A stretch of DNA of 64,000 nt from the NCBI RefSeq assembly GCF_900155985.1, contig NZ_FTMA01000008.1, positions 62,001 through 126,000 on the forward strand, given 5' to 3'. A program made the position numbers and the translations under genes. The notes beneath the pieces are model-generated. The model did not search any database. It saw nothing but the letters and a program-made list of their open reading frames with translations, and was not told where the DNA came from. Shown piece after piece: positions 32,400 through 40,999 of this stretch. Origin of the DNA: Maribacter ulvicola (GTDB lineage: Bacteria > Bacteroidota > Bacteroidia > Flavobacteriales > Flavobacteriaceae). Numbering within the stretch: position 1 is the stretch's first letter; every line of letters starts with the position of its first letter.

Positions 32400-33854
32400 T
32401 TAGTTACCTAAATGCTCATTATAAAATTTCCAAGCTTGTGTAGCAACATCCCTACCTAACTCCAAACCTGCAATATTATCGGCTTGGATGTGGTAACCGC
32501 CCATAACTCTAGACATACCGGCCATGTTTGCGGCTTCCGTAAAGGTGGGAAAAGTTATGGTAACAGGTTTTCCGTAGAAAGCAGTATCAATTTCAGTTAG
32601 AGCTCCGGGTGTTAATTCTACTGATTCACCAAAATATTCATCTCCTGTAAATAAGCGTAGTACTTCTGCGCAACTACCACTTATAGTGCTATGACCAGAA
32701 GTGTAACTAGGGAACGGTGGGCAAAGAAAAATATCTGGAGAGTATGGTCTCCATTCTTGTCCTTTCATTTCTACGATCCCTACTCCAGGTCCGCCCCAAG
32801 CTTTAATCGTTTGGTCTTTGTAATATTCGTGAACTAGTGCATAAGGCCTTGCATAATCATAGAACATCTTAGAGTCCCAAGAAGCTATAAAGGCATCCAT
32901 AGCGGTTATTTCAGTTAAGAAATACATTTTTACATCTTGATCAAGGGTATGGTTATCACGTCGAGAAACGTCTTGTGCAAATTTTAACCAATGTCCCGCT
33001 TGTTGCACAGATTGCGGACCGTCACGCATAAACTCAACCAGCGCCTTATCCTCATCAGATAAGTTAGCTTGTAGGTCAACCACTTCTTTTACTTCTTTTT
33101 TTAACTGTTGAGAACCATATATTGGTGGTGGTCCCGGTCTAAACTGATCAGCCGATGTCAAGGTGATCGGTGTTACTTTTTGCCAGTAGGGAGTAAGGCA
33201 TCCTGGGGCGTATTGGCCACCATTACCATCAGAGAAATATTTAGGCTGCCAAAGATTAATATCGGTATTTTCATCAGCAGTATTAACAGGTTTGTAATTG
33301 GTGTAATCGTAATACGGTTTTCCTTTAGATCCTGCTATTGTACCATATTGATTGCTTCCATCATTTTTTCTGGCTTCAATGGTTGCCTTAGCGGCCAAGT
33401 TTCCAATTCCTTCAGGAGTGTTAGGGTCCATTGAGGTATTGTCTGGGTCAAGCCCTAATTCTATCATAAATTCTCTAAACATTTCGGTGTCGGAATAATA
33501 GTATTCTTTCATAGCTCCAAAAGCGGCATAGCTAATAGCTATTTCCTTGTTAGATATCTTTTGCTCAGCTAAAGGTCTCCTTTCGGCAGCTTTTAAAAAA
33601 ACGGGAATTGCTTTTTCGTCATAGCGTGACCAGGCATCGAAAATAGAGATAAAAATCAGCCCCAAGTAACGAGAAGTAATGGTAGGTCTAGGTTTAAACT
33701 TTTCGGTATCGGAGGCGGTAGCATCTAATGCCATTTTCCCCCATTTATAGGCCATATTATCAGTTCCCTTTGGTTCTGGTACGTAATCTTGGGCAAAAGT
33801 TTTTACCATACTTAAAAAAGCAATGGTGAATGTTAAGTATAGAATACGTTTCAT
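32400..33854 (-). CDS. Vanadium-dependent haloperoxidase-like PAP2 family protein, exported
   Basis: 484 residues with a signal peptide (ending VKTFAQ). The three PAP2/vanadium-haloperoxidase motifs are in order: KMFYDYARPYA (Lys and Arg), PFPSYTSGHSTISGS, and SRVMGGYHIQADN (Arg and His). This set binds vanadate in haloperoxidases or phosphate in PAP2 phosphatases; the length and periplasmic location favour the former group. Halogen substrate cannot be predicted. It is the last gene downstream of the cco cluster, 62 nt after an unknown gene. Confidence 0.8.
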   Translation of the reverse strand: MKRILYLTFTIAFLSMVKTFAQDYVPEPKGTDNMAYKWGKMALDATASDTEKFKPRPTITSRYLGLIFISIFDAWSRYDEKAIPVFLKAAERRPLAEQKISNKEIAISYAAFGAMKEYYYSDTEMFREFMIELGLDPDNTSMDPNTPEGIGNLAAKATIEARKNDGSNQYGTIAGSKGKPYYDYTNYKPVNTADENTDINLWQPKYFSDGNGGQYAPGCLTPYWQKVTPITLTSADQFRPGPPPIYGSQQLKKEVKEVVDLQANLSDEDKALVEFMRDGPQSVQQAGHWLKFAQDVSRRDNHTLDQDVKMYFLTEITAMDAFIASWDSKMFYDYARPYALVHEYYKDQTIKAWGGPGVGIVEMKGQEWRPYSPDIFLCPPFPSYTSGHSTISGSCAEVLRLFTGDEYFGESVELTPGALTEIDTAFYGKPVTITFPTFTEAANMAGMSRVMGGYHIQADNIAGLELGRDVATQAWKFYNEHLGN

Positions 33855-33916
33855 AGGTTAGGTTGTTTGTAGAGTTCTTAATATTAAATATAGCGATGTG
33901 GGTAAAACTGTAAAAT

Positions 33917-34408
33917 TTAGGATGAAAGAACATTTGTCATAAAATCATGTAACTCATGCATTTGTGGCCTCCCTTTTCTTTTTCCACTTCTACCGGCAAA
34001 ATAGAGCACAAACCATAGGACAATTAGCATGGTCATGATTCCTATTTGAATGTGATAATTTTTACCTAATGATGCACTTGAATATGCCCAAATCCCTATA
34101 ATGATAAAAAGGGTAGCAATAACAAAATGGATAAACATAAAGAAAGTCCATAGGGTAGGGTTGGGACCAAAAACACCATATAATTTACAGCTAATATCAT
34201 CTACTTCATCTATTTCTAAATGTAGTTGTGGCGACCAAAAGTGATGATTTTTATGGTTGAATTTTATAAAAATATGTTCATCTAAGCGCTTGACTAAAAA
34301 CGAATTTTCTTTCGTTTTTTCAAATTTTCTAAGAACGGTTTCTTTGTTTTTTGGTATATGCAGTTGAAACCTAGGGCGAAGCACTATCTCGTTCGGTAAA
34401 GGTTTCAT
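33917..34408 (-). CDS. Unknown two-helix membrane protein
   Basis: 163 residues. The N-terminal 90 residues are soluble, with HKNHHFWSPQLHLEIDEV, a possible His-rich metal site; then two membrane helices (about 92-112 and 122-141) and a short basic tail. I do not recognise it. Position after the SafE-like gene at the end of the cbb3 assembly genes suggests a link with oxidase assembly. Confidence 0.7.
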   Translation of the reverse strand: MKPLPNEIVLRPRFQLHIPKNKETVLRKFEKTKENSFLVKRLDEHIFIKFNHKNHHFWSPQLHLEIDEVDDISCKLYGVFGPNPTLWTFFMFIHFVIATLFIIIGIWAYSSASLGKNYHIQIGIMTMLIVLWFVLYFAGRSGKRKGRPQMHELHDFMTNVLSS

Positions 34409-34435
34409 ATGAACTGGTTTATTTGGTTATGGTCA

Positions 34436-35140
34436 TTAGTTATGACATTCTATAGCACTTGATGCTACTTGGGTAACTGGGGCCGGCGATACGTATGGTA
34501 TGCCCAAACCAAGTCCTCTAAGTATAAAAAGAGCACCAATGATTATTACAAATACGGGAATGACTTTTTGTACTTTTTGGCGAACACCACCTTTTAATAA
34601 GTTGCTAAAATAAATGGCAGCCGTCATTAATGGTATAGTACCCATGCCAAATAGTATCATGTACAAACTACCTCTTAGAGCATCGCCCATGGCAATAGAT
34701 CCAAAAAGAGCCATATACACTAAACCACAAGGTAAAAATCCGTTTAAAAATCCAATGGTTAAAAAGGTGTCGGCCGATTTTTTCTTTAATTCTTTTCCTA
34801 GCTGATTCTTAACTTTTGATATGACTTTGTAAATTGGCTTAGATAAATTGTATTTATTGAAGGTGTTATACGGAATCAAAACTATCAGTATCATGATGAT
34901 ACCAATAAAAATAGATAACTTTTGTTGTATTCCAAATATTGAAAGTCCCTTTCCTAACAGGCCAAACAGTAGACCTATGATCGCATAAGCCATTAAACGC
35001 CCAAAGTGATAGATAAATATCTGTCCGAATTTTTTGTAGTTGTTTGTTCTATCTACCGGAAGCATAAAGGCAATGGGACCGCACATACCAACGCAATGCA
35101 AACTTCCCATGAGACCTAATATGAGGGCAGATAATAACAT
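34436..35140 (-). CDS. COG2836/SafE-like membrane protein of the cbb3 assembly cluster
   Basis: 234 residues, about six membrane helices. The start LLSALILGLMGSLHCVGMCGPIAF has the conserved Cys-x3-Cys pair and matches the TauE/SafE-like (UreH/CcoH-associated) family found next to fixGHIS genes; the middle has GFLNGFLPCGLVYMAL, a second conserved Cys. Members are thought to move copper or other cofactors for cbb3 maturation. 3 nt after ccoH. Confidence 0.82.
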   Translation of the reverse strand: MLLSALILGLMGSLHCVGMCGPIAFMLPVDRTNNYKKFGQIFIYHFGRLMAYAIIGLLFGLLGKGLSIFGIQQKLSIFIGIIMILIVLIPYNTFNKYNLSKPIYKVISKVKNQLGKELKKKSADTFLTIGFLNGFLPCGLVYMALFGSIAMGDALRGSLYMILFGMGTIPLMTAAIYFSNLLKGGVRQKVQKVIPVFVIIIGALFILRGLGLGIPYVSPAPVTQVASSAIECHN

Positions 35141-35143
35141 AAT

Positions 35144-35590
35144 TTAAAATGTAATACTCTTTTTATGGAGAAATTCTTTGTTTTCGTGTTCCCAGAAAAC
35201 TTTTATATCCCAACGACCATCCAATAATTTATTGTCAGGTATGAGCAAATGAGAATCGGATAAACTAATGGGTAAATTAAAATCCAAATTCTTATTGGAT
35301 GGTCTGTATAGGGAAATTGTACCTTTTACATTGGTATCATCATAGCCCTTTGGAAAAATTACGAGTAAACCCTCTGGAGATTTTTTAATCTCTATTTGTG
35401 AAGATGCAGTAGTGGCATTTCTCTCGGCATCTATTTCTTTTTGATAGCCAAGTTCAGCCTTGTAATACTCTTTTGTAACCAAATCATGGTTAGCATTATG
35501 GCTGGTAGTCATTGTAATGACAAAAAACAAGATAAAGCTAATAAATGCTGCTATGGCAATAATAATACCGGTACCCCAATTAATCTTCAT
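35144..35590 (-). CDS. ccoH: FixH/CcoH, cbb3 oxidase assembly protein
   Basis: 148 residues with one N-terminal membrane helix (7-28) and a periplasmic domain. The block DLVTKEYYKAELGYQKEIDAERNA is typical of FixH/CcoH. It follows ccoG by 19 nt and helps assemble or stabilise the oxidase. Confidence 0.88.
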   Translation of the reverse strand: MKINWGTGIIIAIAAFISFILFFVITMTTSHNANHDLVTKEYYKAELGYQKEIDAERNATTASSQIEIKKSPEGLLVIFPKGYDDTNVKGTISLYRPSNKNLDFNLPISLSDSHLLIPDNKLLDGRWDIKVFWEHENKEFLHKKSITF

Positions 35591-35609
35591 GATGTTTCTG
35601 TTTTAAATT

Positions 35610-37028
35610 CTATTTATAACTACGTGGAGCTAAAAAGCGAGCCGTAGTGGTCTCAATTAACTTATCATTACTGTACACCCCAATTTTAAGGTTGTTTTTA
35701 TCTCCACTTAAGACAGATTGGTTTATCTCAATGAACAGGGTGCCTTCTGCCAAAGCTTCAGGAGCTACATCAAAATTCTCATGGCGCACTAATTTAATCT
35801 CACCTTTTGGCGATATCAGTTTAAAATGTACATCTTCAACAGGTTTGGTTGTTTTATTAAGCAATTTATACGTATATACGTTACTGATAATATTACCTTC
35901 TTTGTGTTCATAAAGCTGCCCCGGAAGCCTTAAAATATTTGCTTCTAGATCATTTCTCAAGAACATCATACCAACTAAAATACCCGTTAAAATAACCAAA
36001 ACAGCCGTATACCCTTTTAAGCGTGGTGTAAACTTAAACTTTTCCTTTTTGGTAATTTCATCTTCACTGGCATAACGGATCAACCCTTTTGGTAGATTTA
36101 CCTTTTCCATTATAGTATCGCACTCATCAATACAAGCAGTACAGTTTACACATTCTAATTGCGTTCCGTTTCTAATATCTATTCCCGTAGGGCAAACGTT
36201 TACACATTGAAAACAGTCTATACAATCGCCATGGCCAAGTTCTTCACGATCTTCATTTTTACGCCATTTTTTTCTACCGTTTTCAGCTTCTCCGCGTTTA
36301 TGGTCATAAGCTACAACAATAGATTTGTTGTCTAATAAAACCCCTTGCATACGTCCGTAAGGGCAGGCAATGATACATACTTGCTCTCTAAACCAGGCGA
36401 ATACGAAATAGAACACACCTGTAAAAATCAATAACGATACCATGGTACTTACGTGTTGAGATGGACCGTCAGTAACGTATTGAATTAAACGGTCACTACC
36501 AATAAGGTAGGCCAGGAATACATTGGCTATAATAAACGAAATAATAAAAAATATAATCCATTTTAAAACACGTTTACGTATTTTTTCTGCATTCCATTCT
36601 TGTCTGTCCAGTCGCATTTGGGCACCTCGGTCACCATCAATCCAATATTCTATTCTACGGAAAACCATTTCTAGGAATATTGTTTGCGGACACATCCAGC
36701 CGCAGAAAATACGCCCAAATGCGACTGTAAACAGCGCGATAAAAACCACTCCAATAATCATGGAAATTACAAAGAGGTGAAAATCTTGCGGGTAAAAAGG
36801 GAATCCAAAAATGTTAAAACGTCTTTCAAGGACATTGAACATTAAGAATTGGTTGCCGTTTATTTTAATGAAAGGAGATGCAATCAAGAAAATAAGTAGC
36901 ACATAGCTCACATATTTACGATACTCATAAAGCTTACCACTGGGCTTTTTGGGGAATACCCAAGCTCTTTTACCATCTTCCTTAATGGTACCTATGGAAT
37001 CTCTAAAATTATCTTGATCTTGTGACAT
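35610..37028 (-). CDS. ccoG: CcoG/FixG, membrane ferredoxin-like copper reductase for cbb3 assembly
   Basis: 472 residues with several membrane helices (about 37-55, 85-110, 155-180, 190-210, 335-355), a CGWMCPQTIFLEMVFR motif and two [4Fe-4S] motifs in GDCIDCFQCVNVCPTGIDI and CVNCTACIDECDTIM. The C-terminal periplasmic domain has an Ig-like fold. CcoG reduces Cu(II) to Cu(I) for oxidase assembly. Second last of the core cco assembly genes. Confidence 0.92.
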   Translation of the reverse strand: MSQDQDNFRDSIGTIKEDGKRAWVFPKKPSGKLYEYRKYVSYVLLIFLIASPFIKINGNQFLMFNVLERRFNIFGFPFYPQDFHLFVISMIIGVVFIALFTVAFGRIFCGWMCPQTIFLEMVFRRIEYWIDGDRGAQMRLDRQEWNAEKIRKRVLKWIIFFIISFIIANVFLAYLIGSDRLIQYVTDGPSQHVSTMVSLLIFTGVFYFVFAWFREQVCIIACPYGRMQGVLLDNKSIVVAYDHKRGEAENGRKKWRKNEDREELGHGDCIDCFQCVNVCPTGIDIRNGTQLECVNCTACIDECDTIMEKVNLPKGLIRYASEDEITKKEKFKFTPRLKGYTAVLVILTGILVGMMFLRNDLEANILRLPGQLYEHKEGNIISNVYTYKLLNKTTKPVEDVHFKLISPKGEIKLVRHENFDVAPEALAEGTLFIEINQSVLSGDKNNLKIGVYSNDKLIETTTARFLAPRSYK

Positions 37029-37077
37029 AGTCTCTCTCTCTTTAAACGCTTGGAACAGTTTTAACCTATCTCTGTAC

Positions 37078-38031
37078 TTAGTTCATGGTAACCGCTGCAG
37101 AATCTATTTTTACAGCCGGTATTGTGTCGGCAGGAGCTTCTTGTACCGGTGCATTTGGATCAACCCAGATATCGCCTTCAGCTGCTTTTGGATTTGCCGG
37201 TGTAGTGCCCTGAAAAGTTAAAACATAACTAGCCACTTGTGCAATTTCTACAGGTTTTAAGTTTTGTTTCCAGGCAATCATACCTTTACCGTCACGGCCA
37301 CCTTCTGATATGGTGTGGAAAACGTTTTTGATACCGCCACCAAGAATCCAGTTTTGATCTGTTAGGTTAGGTCCTATACCGCCACCACCATCTGCCATAT
37401 GGCAAGCAACGCAGTTACTTTCAAATATTCCTTTACCGGCGCTAATATCAGAAGCGTCCGTTAAAAAAACTACCGTATTGGCATCAACAAGACCTTTTGC
37501 TGTTTTTTTGTATGCTTCAATTTCTAATTGAGCAGCAGCAACCTCTTGTTCATATTCCATTTTTTGGTTATAGTCATTGAAAACATGAAAACGGAGTAAA
37601 TAAACTACACCAAATACGATAGAAGCATAGAATAGGTATACCCACCAAGGCGGTAAATTATTATCTAACTCGCGAATTCCGTCATAGTTATGGTCAAGAA
37701 TAATTTCGCCTTCGGCTTCCATAGGTTTACTGCCCAACAGTTTGTTGTACATGTTTTTACCCCATGTCCATTCCCATTTTTTCTCTTTAGTAGCTAAGTA
37801 ACGTACCTTTGCTTCTTCATCTAGGGTATTGTAAAGTACATTTTCAATGGCTTGCACAATAAATGCTATTGCTATTAAAAGCAATAGAATAAGTGCCATA
37901 AAGCCAAACATCAATGTTGGGTATGTTAAGAAAGCAGGTTTGTCACCACTATCAATATACACTTCCATAAGAATAATGACCAGAAAAAAGGCTACTGTTA
38001 TTCTTAACCACCAGGCTGTATTGTTTTTCAT
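37078..38031 (-). CDS. ccoP: CcoP, cbb3 oxidase cytochrome c subunit (monoheme)
   Basis: 317 residues. Two N-terminal membrane helices (about 10-25 and 40-62), a third at about 128-148, then one cytochrome c domain with CVACH (207-211). Usual proteobacterial CcoP has two hemes and one or two helices, so this is a Bacteroidota variant with a single heme motif and an additional helical N-terminus. It overlaps ccoQ by 4 nt. Confidence 0.9.
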   Translation of the reverse strand: MKNNTAWWLRITVAFFLVIILMEVYIDSGDKPAFLTYPTLMFGFMALILLLLIAIAFIVQAIENVLYNTLDEEAKVRYLATKEKKWEWTWGKNMYNKLLGSKPMEAEGEIILDHNYDGIRELDNNLPPWWVYLFYASIVFGVVYLLRFHVFNDYNQKMEYEQEVAAAQLEIEAYKKTAKGLVDANTVVFLTDASDISAGKGIFESNCVACHMADGGGGIGPNLTDQNWILGGGIKNVFHTISEGGRDGKGMIAWKQNLKPVEIAQVASYVLTFQGTTPANPKAAEGDIWVDPNAPVQEAPADTIPAVKIDSAAVTMN

Positions 38032-38219
38032 AATTGGTTGTTTTGTTGGTTATCTTCTTCTAAAGGCAATTCGCTAACTTCTTTTATGTATGATTTTGAG
38101 GCTGTAATTACCCACCAAAATAATAGTGTAAAAAACACAAAGAAGATTAGTAATGATATCATGGGGTAGGTTGCTACCCCATCTATAGTTTCCATGTAAC
38201 CTTTTACAAATTTGAACAT
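38028..38219 (-). CDS. ccoQ: CcoQ-like small membrane subunit of cbb3 oxidase
   Basis: 63 residues with one membrane helix (about 18-40) and an acidic tail, in the position and size of CcoQ/FixQ. 11 nt after the fused ccoNO and overlapping ccoP. Confidence 0.8.
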   Translation of the reverse strand: MFKFVKGYMETIDGVATYPMISLLIFFVFFTLLFWWVITASKSYIKEVSELPLEEDNQQNNQL

Positions 38220-38230
38220 GATTTTTTGTT

Positions 38231-40429
38231 TTAGTTTTCAGATAATAATTCGCCAGTTTCTTTGATCTTAATATCAGTACCTAATCGTTGTAGGTATGCA
38301 ATTAAGGATACAATTTCACGGTCCCTCATTTCTATAAAGTCATCTCCATTTTCAGCGGCATATTTTTTATCTGCCTCGTATGATTTTGCAAAATCGGGAT
38401 CACTGTATAGGTTCTTTTCAATTTTCTCTGCCTGTGCATCCATTGAAGCTTTGGCATTTGCAATATCTTCTTCGGTATAAGGAACACCTAGGGTTACCAT
38501 AGCTTCCATTTTAGCTTGAATATCGCTACGGTCATGTTTATCGCGTATCATCCAAGAGTAAGAAGGCATAATAGAACCAGATGATGTGCTTTGTGGATCA
38601 TACATATGGTTTAAGTGCCAGTTGTCAGAGTATTTGCCACCAACACGTAGTAAATCTGGACCAGTACGCTTACTACCCCAAAGGAATGGGTGGTCATATA
38701 CGAATTCACCGGCTTTGGCATATTCACCATAACGCTCCACCTCACTTCTAAAAGGACGAACCATTTGAGAGTGACAACTTACACAACCCTCACGAATGTA
38801 AAGGTCGCGCCCTTCTAGTTCTAATGGTGTATATGGTTTTACACTGGTAATCGTTGGTATATTAGATTTTACCAATATAGTAGGTACAATCTGTATTATA
38901 CCACCGATCAAAATTGCAACGGTAGCTAAAATGGTTAACTGGATAGGCTTACGCTCTAACCAAGTATGAAAAGTTTCACCGGCAGTTCTGCGTTTAGATA
39001 CGGTAGTTAGTGCTGCGGCTTCAGCTAATTCATCTGCAATAGTACTACCAGATTTAATGGTACGTACTACGTTATAGATCATAACACATGCTCCAACAAT
39101 ATAAAGGCTACCACCTATAGCACGCATCCAATACATTGGCATGATTTCATTTACGGTTTCTAAGAAGTTACCGTAAACCAACGTACCATCTGGATTAAAC
39201 TCTTTCCACATTAAGGCTTGTGTAAAACCAGCTACATACATAGGTAGTGTATATAGAATAATACCTAAAGTACCGATCCAGAAGTGGAAATTTGCCAAAC
39301 CAACAGAGAACAATTTGTTTTTGGTCATTTTAGGTACCAACCAATAGATCATACCAAAAGTCAAAAATCCGTTCCATGCTAAAGCACCAACATGAACGTG
39401 AGCAATAATCCAGTCACTAAAGTGGGCAATTGCGTTTACGTTTTTAAGAGAAAGTAAAGGTCCTTCAAAAGTTGCCATACCATAACCGGTAATAGCAACG
39501 ACCATAAATTTTAAAACAGGATCGGTACGAACTTTATCCCAAGCACCACGAAGTGTCAGAAGTCCGTTGATCATACCACCCCAAGATGGTGCTAGTAACA
39601 TAATTGAAAAAGCTACCCCAAGGTTCTGGGCCCAATCTGGCAAAGCGGAATATAATAAGTGGTGAGGACCTGCCCAGATATATATAAATATTAATGACCA
39701 GAAATGAACAATAGATAGTCTATAAGAATATACTGGTCTATTTGCGGCTTTAGGTACAAAGTAATACATAAGCCCTAGGAACGGAGTAGTCAAGAAGAAC
39801 GCAACTGCATTATGTCCGTACCACCACTGTACCAATGCATCTTGTACACCAGCGTAAACAGAGTAACTTTTAAATGCAGTAACCGGTAGCTCTAGACTAT
39901 TAAAAATATGAAGTACGGCAACAGTTACAAACGTTGCTAGATAAAACCAGATAGCCACATAAAGGTGACGCTGTCTTCTTTTTATCATGGTACCTATAAG
40001 GTTTACACCAAAAGCTACCCAAACAACCGCAATTGCTAAGTCTATTGGCCATTCAAGTTCAGCATATTCTTTAGAACTTGTATAACCCAAGGGTAATGTT
40101 ATGGCCGCAGCCACAATGATTAACTGCCAGCCCCAAAAGTTGAATTTACTTAGAAAGTCACTATACATACGAGCCTTTAGAAGGCGTTGTGTAGAGTAGT
40201 AGACACCCGCATAGATAGCATTACCTACAAATGCAAAAATTACCGCGTTGGTATGCAACGGGCGTAAGCGACCAAAACTTAACCATGATATACCATCGGT
40301 TATGTTAGGGAACATGAACATGAAGGCTAACAATAAGCCAACGGACATACCCACTATACCCCAGAACATGGTTGCATAAAGGAAATTTTTCACGATTTTG
40401 TTATCGTAATAAAACTGCTGTACTTCCAT
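38231..40429 (-). CDS. ccoNO: CcoN-CcoO fusion, catalytic subunit with fused cytochrome c subunit of cbb3 oxidase
   Basis: 732 residues. Residues 1-460 are CcoN with H59 (LHTN), CuB ligands H206 (WWYGHN) and H256-H257 (GPHH), and heme ligands H344 and H346 (HVHVG). A linker leads to one membrane helix (about 497-520) and a CcoO cytochrome domain with CVSCH (549-553) and QMVRPFRSEVERYG. Fused N-O oxidases are known in Bacteroidota. High-affinity terminal oxidase pumping protons in the inner membrane. Follows ccoS after 84 nt. Confidence 0.94.
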   Translation of the reverse strand: MEVQQFYYDNKIVKNFLYATMFWGIVGMSVGLLLAFMFMFPNITDGISWLSFGRLRPLHTNAVIFAFVGNAIYAGVYYSTQRLLKARMYSDFLSKFNFWGWQLIIVAAAITLPLGYTSSKEYAELEWPIDLAIAVVWVAFGVNLIGTMIKRRQRHLYVAIWFYLATFVTVAVLHIFNSLELPVTAFKSYSVYAGVQDALVQWWYGHNAVAFFLTTPFLGLMYYFVPKAANRPVYSYRLSIVHFWSLIFIYIWAGPHHLLYSALPDWAQNLGVAFSIMLLAPSWGGMINGLLTLRGAWDKVRTDPVLKFMVVAITGYGMATFEGPLLSLKNVNAIAHFSDWIIAHVHVGALAWNGFLTFGMIYWLVPKMTKNKLFSVGLANFHFWIGTLGIILYTLPMYVAGFTQALMWKEFNPDGTLVYGNFLETVNEIMPMYWMRAIGGSLYIVGACVMIYNVVRTIKSGSTIADELAEAAALTTVSKRRTAGETFHTWLERKPIQLTILATVAILIGGIIQIVPTILVKSNIPTITSVKPYTPLELEGRDLYIREGCVSCHSQMVRPFRSEVERYGEYAKAGEFVYDHPFLWGSKRTGPDLLRVGGKYSDNWHLNHMYDPQSTSSGSIMPSYSWMIRDKHDRSDIQAKMEAMVTLGVPYTEEDIANAKASMDAQAEKIEKNLYSDPDFAKSYEADKKYAAENGDDFIEMRDREIVSLIAYLQRLGTDIKIKETGELLSEN

Positions 40430-40513
40430 AATTATACTTGTTTATTTAGTTGGATTTTATTTTTCTAAAAGAAGAACAAAGAGAAAATAGAGATGGGACT
40501 CTTGACGCTATTA

Positions 40514-40711
40514 CTAATGTTCAACATATTTTTTATTTATTTCACTCTTTTCATTCTTGCTGGTTTTCACCAGTTCATCTTCAAAAAGCATACGCACTGA
40601 GGGGGTATAAGAATCATCATACTGTCCTTGCCTAACCGATACGATAAAAGCGACGAAAAAGATAATTGCCACAACTAGACTAATTGCTAGTAAAACATAT
40701 ATAACACTCAT
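40514..40711 (-). CDS. ccoS: CcoS, cbb3 oxidase maturation protein
   Basis: 65 residues from MSVIYVLLAISLVVA: one membrane helix, then FIVSVRQGQYDDSYTPSVRMLFED, the CcoS signature. The frame extends to 40774, but that ATG lies inside the operator, so 40711 is the start. First gene of the transcript that runs through ccoNO. Confidence 0.88.
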   Translation of the reverse strand: MSVIYVLLAISLVVAIIFFVAFIVSVRQGQYDDSYTPSVRMLFEDELVKTSKNEKSEINKKYVEH

Positions 40712-40759
40712 ACCTACTTGAATTATTCTGTAAAAATAAGAGGGATGTAAACCAAAGAA

Positions 40760-40775
40760 AATGACAATTGTCATA
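40760..40775 (-). promoter_or_regulatory. FNR-like operator and promoter of the ccoS-ccoNO operon
   Basis: AATGACAATTGTCATA contains the 14-bp palindrome ATGAC-AATT-GTCAT. On the minus strand the -7 element TATTTTTA lies at 40738-40731, 21 nt away; predicted start near 40726. Confidence 0.83.
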
Positions 40776-40999
40776 CTTTAAAAGTTTTCTTAATATTTTT
40801 AAAATGAAAATTATGTTTAGGTTATAAAGGTTGGGTGTAATAAGCTGTAAGTAAGCAATTAACTTCAATTTTGTAAATGTGTATTTCGCTAATTAGAATT
40901 ACTTTAAATACTCATGTACAGCGGAAAAAATGGAGTAGGGCAGAATCAAACTTAATTAGAAAATTGATGTCATATGGAAGTTTGATAACTGCTCTTTGA

